Assembly (NCBI GenBank): GCA_039024315.1
Contig: JBCCQN010000155.1
Span: 1-19,391, forward strand
DNA from: JBCAWW01 sp039024315
GTDB lineage: Bacteria > Bacteroidota > Bacteroidia > J057
DNA: 19,391 nt
Direction: 5' to 3'
Every line of letters begins with the position of its first letter. Within the stretch, counting starts at the first letter, position 1. Below are positions 13,987-19,391 of this stretch, in pieces. The position numbers were made by a program, and so were the translations under genes. The notes under the pieces are model-generated. The model searched no databases. It was given only the letters and a program-made list of their open reading frames with translations, and was not told the origin of the DNA.

Positions 13987-14894
13987 GCTTTTACTTCTTC
14001 CTTCGGAGAACGCTTATGTCCGATCAGGCGCTCTACTGGAGCGAGCATGAGCGTCCAAACCAACTGAGCCGCCACTAAGAAAAATCCAATATCAGGCGAA
14101 AAATAACTATAGCCGACGGCCAAACCCAAAGCAATATTGTTAGCTCCAGAGGCAAAACTCAAACTGATCCGATGGCTGCGTTCCACGAAGGGGAAAACCC
14201 ACCACCCCAGCAGATAAAACAAAGCATAAATTACCCCTGCGACCAAAATATGCCACAACAAAGTAATGGGATTGGCAAAAATGAGTTCTCGGTTCTGGGC
14301 CGAAATCAAGATTACAAAGCCTGACATTAAAGTCACTACCACCGGAGTATTGATCCGTCGTGCAAAATCAACCACCTTTACTCGACCCCTGAGCGGCAGA
14401 TAAATAAGGAAAGGCAATACAATCGTAAAAGCCAAGGTCCTCAACATCGCCCAAGCGTCGATCTCCAACACATTACCTAAGATCAGCTTAGCGGAAAAAG
14501 GCATAAGCAGGGGTGTAAGCATACTACTAAAGATCAAAAGGATCAGGCTGAGTTCCATCTTACCCTTAAACAAAGCCGTCAAGGCAGGAGCCGTAACCCC
14601 CACAGGCAACAAAGCGAGCAAGAAAATGCCCTGACGATAAAAGTCCCCCAATGGATTACTCACCCAAAACAGCAAACTGGGTAGGATCAAAAACCTTCCG
14701 ATGTAAAAGATTATCAAACGCCAGCTTTGGGCCTTTAACTGGGGAAGGTCTAAATCCATTTGGAAATAGGAAAGCAAGATGATCAAAAAAAGCTGAGCCC
14801 AAATGATATGTTTCAGATTTTCCCCTAGATCGATGGGCAAAACAAGGCCCAAGGCGATTCCTCCCAATAGGATTATGCTGAAGTAGCGTTTCAT
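13983..14894 (-). CDS. Bile acid:sodium symporter (SBF/BASS)-family transporter
   Basis: 303 residues, very hydrophobic, with roughly nine or ten membrane segments, the usual size of this family. Two conserved crossing regions are visible. One is LLPVGVTAPALTALFKGKMELSLILLIFSSMLTPLLMPF (about 95-133), matching the first broken-helix repeat. The other is SFASGANNIALGLAVGYSYFSPDIGFFLVAAQLVW in the second repeat. The family moves organic anions such as bile acids, pantoate or keto acids with sodium; the true substrate cannot be read from sequence. It sits in the inner membrane. The gene is divergent from the FAH-family hydrolase gene across 78 bases. A shared metabolite is possible but unproven. 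Confidence 0.85.
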   Translation of the reverse strand: MKRYFSIILLGGIALGLVLPIDLGENLKHIIWAQLFLIILLSYFQMDLDLPQLKAQSWRLIIFYIGRFLILPSLLFWVSNPLGDFYRQGIFLLALLPVGVTAPALTALFKGKMELSLILLIFSSMLTPLLMPFSAKLILGNVLEIDAWAMLRTLAFTIVLPFLIYLPLRGRVKVVDFARRINTPVVVTLMSGFVILISAQNRELIFANPITLLWHILVAGVIYALFYLLGWWVFPFVERSHRISLSFASGANNIALGLAVGYSYFSPDIGFFLVAAQLVWTLMLAPVERLIGHKRSPKEEVKA

Positions 14895-14907
14895 AAGGCC
14901 ATAATTA

Positions 14908-14915
14908 CAAATTTA
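14908..14915 (-). promoter_or_regulatory. Candidate -7 box for the transporter gene
   Basis: On the minus strand this reads TAAATTTG, an exact TAnnTTTG match ending 13 bases before the ATG at 14894. The -33 TTG is not seen at the usual spacing. Confidence 0.35.
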
Positions 14916-14972
14916 CTATCAATTCCCGCATAAGATTGCGTAATTTCAAATCTCACGCGATCAAGATTAAAA

Positions 14973-15815
14973 ATGAAACTGATACGATTTGGCCCTAAGG
15001 GGCAAGAAAAACCGGGAGTGCTGATAGAAGGCATTCGCAAGGATTGCTCCGCGCATTTTCAAGATTGGGACCGTAGCTTCTTTCAAGCCAACGGCTTAGA
15101 AGAGTTACAAAAACTACTCCGTCAAGCTGAATTGCCGGTAGTGGGGCAAGAAGTAAGGTGGGGCGCTCCCATTGCGCGTCCTGGGACCATCCTTTGTGTC
15201 GGACTCAACTACTCTGATCATGCCAAAGAGTCTGGTTTAGAACCTCCCAAGGAGCCAGTTTTGTTCATGAAATCTACCAATACGATCGCAGGCCCTTATG
15301 ATACTGTCCAAATCCCACACCAGAGTGAAAAGACCGACTGGGAGGTAGAATTGGGGATCGTTTTGAAACGTGATGCGCTCTATTTAGCAAGCGAAACCGA
15401 AGCAGCGGACTGTATTGCTGGCTATTGTGTCGTCAATGATTTATCTGAGCGGGAGTTTCAGTTGGAACGCAGCGGACAATGGGTCAAAGGAAAATCTTGC
15501 CCAGGATTTAGTCCGGTGGGGCCTTGGTTGAGCACGGCCGATGAAGTCGAAGACCCTTCTGATCTCCCGATGAAGCTTTGGGTCAATGACGATTTGCGTC
15601 AGGATGGCAATACCAAAACCATGATCTTTTCGCCAACCTATGTGATCTGGTACGTCTCCCAATTCATGCAATTGGAGGCTGGTGATTTGATTTCTACCGG
15701 TACGCCTCCAGGAGTAGGTTTGGGGATGAAGCCACCGACCTACCTCAAACCAGAAGATGAAGTTCGGCTTACCATTGGTGGACTGGGGAGTCAGAGACAA
15801 AAGTTTAGAGAGTAA
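14973..15815 (+). CDS. Fumarylacetoacetate hydrolase-family protein, resembling 2,4-diketo-3-deoxy-L-fuconate hydrolases
   Basis: 280 residues. A short N-terminal domain (MKLIRFGPKGQEKPGVL) is followed by the FAH catalytic domain from about residue 70. ICVGLNYSDHA-type segment LCVGLNYSDHAKESG carries the active-site His83. DWEVELGIV supplies metal ligands Glu124 and Glu126. VVNDLSERE supplies Asp156. WVKGKSCPGFSPVGPW and the loop ISTGTPPGVGLGMKPPTYLKP complete the site. FAH enzymes use Mg2+ to split C-C bonds in diketo acids. From memory the whole sequence is close to FAH proteins annotated as 2,4-diketo-3-deoxy-L-fuconate hydrolase or ureidoglycolate lyase; the exact reaction is uncertain. 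It is cytoplasmic. It converges on the lactonase gene with a 21-base gap. Confidence 0.9.
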   Translation: MKLIRFGPKGQEKPGVLIEGIRKDCSAHFQDWDRSFFQANGLEELQKLLRQAELPVVGQEVRWGAPIARPGTILCVGLNYSDHAKESGLEPPKEPVLFMKSTNTIAGPYDTVQIPHQSEKTDWEVELGIVLKRDALYLASETEAADCIAGYCVVNDLSEREFQLERSGQWVKGKSCPGFSPVGPWLSTADEVEDPSDLPMKLWVNDDLRQDGNTKTMIFSPTYVIWYVSQFMQLEAGDLISTGTPPGVGLGMKPPTYLKPEDEVRLTIGGLGSQRQKFRE

Positions 15816-15836
15816 TCTCAGGCCCAAGCGGATTAT

Positions 15837-16886
15837 TTAGCTCTCCCACAGCTTGAGGCATACTGGGGTGGGGATATCCCATGCTTGCCCCTTAAAGCTT
15901 AGCAAGCCGTCTTCCTCAATGTGAAAGCAAATCACATTGCCAGAGTTTTGATTAGCAGCGTAGAGATATTTACCATTGGGATGGATCATGAAATTGCGGG
16001 GAAATTGTCCGCGGGTCCATTCGTGGCCTAAGAGACTGAGCGTTCCCGATTGAGGGTCTATAGCATAAATCACGATACTGTCATGCCCACGATTGGAGCC
16101 ATACAAAAAGCGGCCATTGGGGTGGACATGGATATCAGCACATGCCTTGATCCCCTCAAAATCTGCGGGCAAGGTATCAATCAATTGGATTTGAGTTGGT
16201 CCTGCCTCGCTACTGTATTGGTAGGCAAGGATAGTAGCGTCTAATTCATTGATGCAGTATAAGTATTTTCCACTGGGGTGGAACGCTAAGTGCCTTGGGC
16301 CTGCCCCTGTTTGAGTCGCCACATACGGAGGATCAGCTGGTTGCAAACTTTGACCTTCTAAGCGATAACGAAGGACCATATCCGCCCCTTTGTCCGCAGA
16401 AAGGACCATTTTGCCCTCAGGGTCCTGCATCACTGAATGAGCCCAAGGCGAATTACCCGGATGTTTGAGCACCTGACTAGCCGGCTCCAACTGACCGTTC
16501 CCCGTCAAGGGAAAAACCACCACGGTCCCATTGACATAGTTGGCCACCATCGCCACAGCGCCTGCCTCATCGGTACTAACGTAGCAGGGCGCTAAACCAA
16601 AAGTAGATTGTTCATTGATTAGGCTGAGACTGGGGGCCTCAGAATCAAAGCGCAAAGCCGAAATCCGGCCGTAAGGCACGCCTGTATCTCCGGTCAATTC
16701 TTGCACGGCATAAACAATCGGTAAGCTTGGGTGAAAACAAAGGAAAGAAGGATTGATGATCTCCTTGAAGACCGAGCGAATCTCAATGTCTCCGCTGTCG
16801 TCATCCAATTGATATACATAAAGGCCTGCTGCCTTACCATCGACATGGCCTTCCTTTTTGGTGTAGGTCCCGATAAATAGATACAT
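15837..16886 (-). CDS. Lactonase-family seven-bladed beta-propeller protein (6-phosphogluconolactonase-like, PF10282)
   Basis: 349 residues, the usual length. The start MYLFIGTYTKKEG is the family's typical first strand, and there is no signal peptide. Blade motifs recur: NPSFLCFHPSLPIVYAV, GPRHLAFHPSGKYLYCINE, ACADIHVHPNGRFLYGSNRG and FPRNFMIHPNGKYLYAANQNS. These match the propeller lactonases that open 6-phosphogluconolactone or other sugar lactones. Substrate use is inferred only. The start lies 15 bases after the stop of the beta-barrel receptor gene, so the two are very likely co-transcribed. Pairing with a convergent FAH-family enzyme hints at sugar-acid catabolism. Confidence 0.9.
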   Translation of the reverse strand: MYLFIGTYTKKEGHVDGKAAGLYVYQLDDDSGDIEIRSVFKEIINPSFLCFHPSLPIVYAVQELTGDTGVPYGRISALRFDSEAPSLSLINEQSTFGLAPCYVSTDEAGAVAMVANYVNGTVVVFPLTGNGQLEPASQVLKHPGNSPWAHSVMQDPEGKMVLSADKGADMVLRYRLEGQSLQPADPPYVATQTGAGPRHLAFHPSGKYLYCINELDATILAYQYSSEAGPTQIQLIDTLPADFEGIKACADIHVHPNGRFLYGSNRGHDSIVIYAIDPQSGTLSLLGHEWTRGQFPRNFMIHPNGKYLYAANQNSGNVICFHIEEDGLLSFKGQAWDIPTPVCLKLWES

Positions 16887-16901
16887 ATAGCCAATTTAAG
16901 G

Positions 16902-19352
16902 CTAAAAATCGTCGAATCCACCCCCGCCATCAGATCGGCTTCCTCGGCCGCCACGACGCTTTTTTTGTTGATTTAAACGATAGGAAAAGCCCAAAGTGAA
17001 GGTGCGTTGCCTTCTTTGATAAAGCCCAGACTGAGAAAATCCCTCGCCAAAGGTTTCATAACGATAGATACCAGAATTAAAGATGTCCCTGATCCGGAAA
17101 TTAATCGTAGCCTTATCGTCTAAAATATCTTTATTGACGCCAAAATCAGTGTAAATGAAAGCTCGGCGGGTACCTTGGGCCGTTTGTTGAGCACCTCTGA
17201 TATTGGCTTGGAGCTGAGCTTCAAAATCATGAGGCAGCTTAAACTGGGAGTTCATACGGGCTGTCCAACTGAAGTATGAGCGGTTGAGTGCCGTAGTAAA
17301 AGTGGGATCGATTAGGCTACCACGAAATAGGTTGGTGCTCGCATTGAGTCGCCACCATTTGAGGGCTTCATAAGAGAAGCTAAATTCTAAGCCCATATCG
17401 CGACTGACCGCAAGGTTTTGGGGCATAGAGCGCGACACGCCTTGCTCATCAATCGTAGTAATACGCTGGATCACCCCATCGGTATGGCGATAATAGATCC
17501 CACTACTAAGGCTGGCATTATCCCAATATTTTAGGTAGCTCAGATCAATCGCATGAGTAAATTCTGGGTCCAAGTCTGGGTTCCCCGAACGAATAAAGAG
17601 GGGATTCATAAAGTTGAAAAAAGGATTTAAGTCCCAAAAGCGAGGTCTTCTCACTCTCCGACTATAGCCTAGCTGGAGGTTATTTTCATTGGCAAACTCA
17701 TAGGTAAAATGAGCACTTGGGAAAAGGTTGAAGTAATCCTTATCGTTTCTCTCCGCAGTTTCAATTAAATGTGTCGTGATATTGGTATACTCCCCTCGCA
17801 ATCCTAGCTGATAGCTAAAGCGCTCATGTTTATTGCCATAGATCGCATAGGTCGCGTGGATGTCTTCATCATATTCAAATTGATTGCTCACAAAGGCGAT
17901 TTTTTCCCAAAGCTGCGCTTGATTATCAAATTCTTCGGTGAGGTAATCATTGGTGATCCTGCGGATGCCAGCGCGATAACCAGCTTCAAATTTACCGTTT
18001 TCGCCAATAGGCTGGACATAATCCGTTTGCAGGACAAGCTCTCGCTCCAGTTCACTATTATTGATACGTTGCAAAACGCTTTCCTGACCTAGTGATACAT
18101 AATTAGCGTCGAACAGATCATTTTGGGCGTTCATCCTCTCAGTTTCTGCTCCACTAGAGTAAATCAGGTCCGCAGTCCATTCGTGTCCTTTCTCGTTAAA
18201 GGTTTTTTTATAATTCAGATTGTAATCTAAGTTGCTTTCATCTTCGATTTCTCGTGTTGTCCGCACATCAATCGTCTGGAGGATATTTTCAAATCCAAAG
18301 TCTTGAAACTCAATACGTCCATTGTTGAAGTCTTCGCCAAGGCGATAAATAAGCGCGGCAGTTAAGGTGTTTTGAGAGTTGATAAAGAAGTCCGTGCCTA
18401 GACGGATACTGTTAGAGAGCCCTCCCCGACTGTAGGTGCCGATTTGATCAAGTACAAAAGTGCTATCTCCTCGGTAAAGCTCTTGGGTGAGGCGAGAGCG
18501 ACGAGGGCTATTACGGTAGCGCAGACCGTAATTGATAAAGAAATTGACCTTTTCGCGGCGATAGTTGAGGTTTGCGGAAGCTCCGTGATTGTGTGGCCAG
18601 CCTGTATTGGCATCAAAAATACCATTCCAACCTTTACGTCTGTCTTTCTTGAGGACAATATTGATAATACCGGCAGAGCCTTCGGCTTCATAGCGAGCCG
18701 AGGGGTTGGTAATGATCTCTACTTTCTCAATCATATTGGCAGGAAACTGACTCAATGCGTCGGCACTGCTAAGCCCGGTAAGTCCAGAAGGTCTGCCATT
18801 GACGAGAATACGGACGTTACTACTGCCGCGAAGTTGGACATTGCCATCGACATCAACGGTTACCGAGGGAATATTATCTAAGATGTCTGAGGCATTACCG
18901 CCAATACGGTTGATGTCCTGCCCGACATTGAATACCTTTTTGTCTAGGGCAAATTCGACCTGACTCTTTTCACTGGTGATTTCTACTGCATCTAAGGTGG
19001 TTACGTCTGGATTGAGGAAGATTTCACCCGCTTGATAAGGGTCTTGCTCTATTTGCAAAGCAAAAGCAGGTAGTTGCCGAGTAGCGTAACCGAGGAAATC
19101 AACTTGGAGTAAATAACGACCTGGTTCTACTGCAAAATTGAAGCCTCCCTTGGCGTCTGTCAGCATTCCGGCCTTGACCGTGCTATCGGGCAGAGAGCGA
19201 AGGCTTACTCTTGCAAACTCTAGAGTTTGCCGACTTTCCGCATCCTTAACAGTACCTTGTACCCTAATTTTAGCGTTCTGCGCTAGCAGGGAAGAAAAAG
19301 TGAGTGAGAAACTAAGTGCAAAAAAGCAGTATTTGAGGAAAGCTTGTGTCAT
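16902..19352 (-). CDS. Outer-membrane beta-barrel protein, TonB-dependent-receptor-like (OMP_b-brl_3 type)
   Basis: 816 residues, normal for this family. Residues 1-24 are a signal peptide. Residues about 28-113 are a CarboxypepD_reg-like sandwich (IRVQGTVKDAESRQTLEFARVSL). Residues about 121-236 form the plug domain, with the conserved IGGNASDILDNIPSVTVDVDGNVQLRGSSNVRILVNGRPSG and NPSARYEAEGSAGIINIVLK. The remainder to about 795 is the beta-barrel. It ends in the strand FTLGFSYRLN followed by a Lys/Arg/Gly-rich tail and FDDF. These proteins sit in the outer membrane; the ligand is unknown. There is no SusD partner, so a polysaccharide-utilisation role is not supported. The start ATG at 19352 opens the signal peptide. 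It is the first gene of the probable operon with the lactonase. Confidence 0.93.
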   Translation of the reverse strand: MTQAFLKYCFFALSFSLTFSSLLAQNAKIRVQGTVKDAESRQTLEFARVSLRSLPDSTVKAGMLTDAKGGFNFAVEPGRYLLQVDFLGYATRQLPAFALQIEQDPYQAGEIFLNPDVTTLDAVEITSEKSQVEFALDKKVFNVGQDINRIGGNASDILDNIPSVTVDVDGNVQLRGSSNVRILVNGRPSGLTGLSSADALSQFPANMIEKVEIITNPSARYEAEGSAGIINIVLKKDRRKGWNGIFDANTGWPHNHGASANLNYRREKVNFFINYGLRYRNSPRRSRLTQELYRGDSTFVLDQIGTYSRGGLSNSIRLGTDFFINSQNTLTAALIYRLGEDFNNGRIEFQDFGFENILQTIDVRTTREIEDESNLDYNLNYKKTFNEKGHEWTADLIYSSGAETERMNAQNDLFDANYVSLGQESVLQRINNSELERELVLQTDYVQPIGENGKFEAGYRAGIRRITNDYLTEEFDNQAQLWEKIAFVSNQFEYDEDIHATYAIYGNKHERFSYQLGLRGEYTNITTHLIETAERNDKDYFNLFPSAHFTYEFANENNLQLGYSRRVRRPRFWDLNPFFNFMNPLFIRSGNPDLDPEFTHAIDLSYLKYWDNASLSSGIYYRHTDGVIQRITTIDEQGVSRSMPQNLAVSRDMGLEFSFSYEALKWWRLNASTNLFRGSLIDPTFTTALNRSYFSWTARMNSQFKLPHDFEAQLQANIRGAQQTAQGTRRAFIYTDFGVNKDILDDKATINFRIRDIFNSGIYRYETFGEGFSQSGLYQRRQRTFTLGFSYRLNQQKKRRGGRGSRSDGGGGFDDF

Positions 19353-19391
19353 GGGATATCGCTAAGTTTACTGCCAATAAACCCAGACAAG

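Noticed and set aside
15441..15827. 128-codon open frame on the minus strand
   Set aside because: It is antisense to the FAH-family gene, where the sense strand carries all catalytic motifs.
18444..18881. 145-codon open frame on the plus strand
   Set aside because: It is antisense to the plug and early barrel region of the outer-membrane protein gene. The peptide has no family features.
16902..19352. SusC-type polysaccharide-utilisation receptor
   Set aside because: There is no SusD gene or glycoside hydrolase beside it, and the plug and tail resemble the shorter OMP_b-brl family rather than the roughly 1000-residue SusC proteins.
1..19391. tRNA, rRNA, CRISPR array, phage or intact insertion sequence
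   Set aside because: I looked for cloverleaf-like segments, regularly spaced repeats and transposase or integrase motifs and saw none I could support. A dedicated RNA-family scan would be decisive.

Overview
The window reads as an ordinary chromosomal stretch of a Bacteroidota bacterium, most likely of the Saprospiria/Lewinella type. This is an inference from gene families and signals. It has an outer-membrane beta-barrel receptor with a CarboxypepD_reg-like N-terminal domain, many Cys-anchored lipoproteins and a CHAT-domain protein. No start codon is preceded by an obvious Shine-Dalgarno sequence. Several starts instead follow TAnnTTTG boxes, the -7 element of Bacteroidota promoters.

Layout. 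1-842 is AT-rich and holds only short, frame-broken coding remnants. 843-1592 (+) is an unrecognised lipoprotein. 1593-1914 is a convergent spacer full of small palindromes. 1915-2634 (-) is a lipoprotein with an SGNH-hydrolase-like fold that lacks the catalytic Ser and His. It is divergent from a rhomboid protease (2716-3483, +). The rhomboid gene converges on a PuuA/GlnA-like glutamine synthetase family gene (3480-4838, -), and their stop codons share a TTAA. Upstream of that gene lies a secreted six-TPR protein (4918-5715, -), divergent from a CHAT-domain, membrane-anchored protein (5801-7375, +). A second convergent spacer (7376-7617) carries a composite nested palindrome. Then come a large M16 metalloprotease lipoprotein (7618-10434, -), a small membrane protein (10585-10980, +), a GNAT acetyltransferase (11044-11628, +), an FAD-dependent oxidoreductase lipoprotein (11671-13332, +) and a J-domain protein (13342-13986, +). 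The J-domain gene again shares TTAA stops with the next convergent gene, a bile acid:sodium symporter-family transporter (13983-14894, -). Divergent from the transporter is a fumarylacetoacetate hydrolase-family enzyme (14973-15815, +). It converges on a probable two-gene operon read right to left: a TonB-dependent-receptor-like beta-barrel protein (16902-19352) followed by a beta-propeller lactonase (15837-16886).

Functionally the window is a mix of envelope proteins (four lipoproteins, a rhomboid protease, an outer-membrane barrel, a secreted TPR protein) and small-molecule metabolism (gamma-glutamyl ligase, FAH-family hydrolase, lactonase, oxidoreductase). I do not see a defence island, phage, CRISPR array, tRNA, rRNA or intact insertion sequence. 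The most unusual gene is the CHAT-TM-beta-sandwich protein. The most unusual DNA is the pair of palindrome-rich spacers, each lying between convergent genes.
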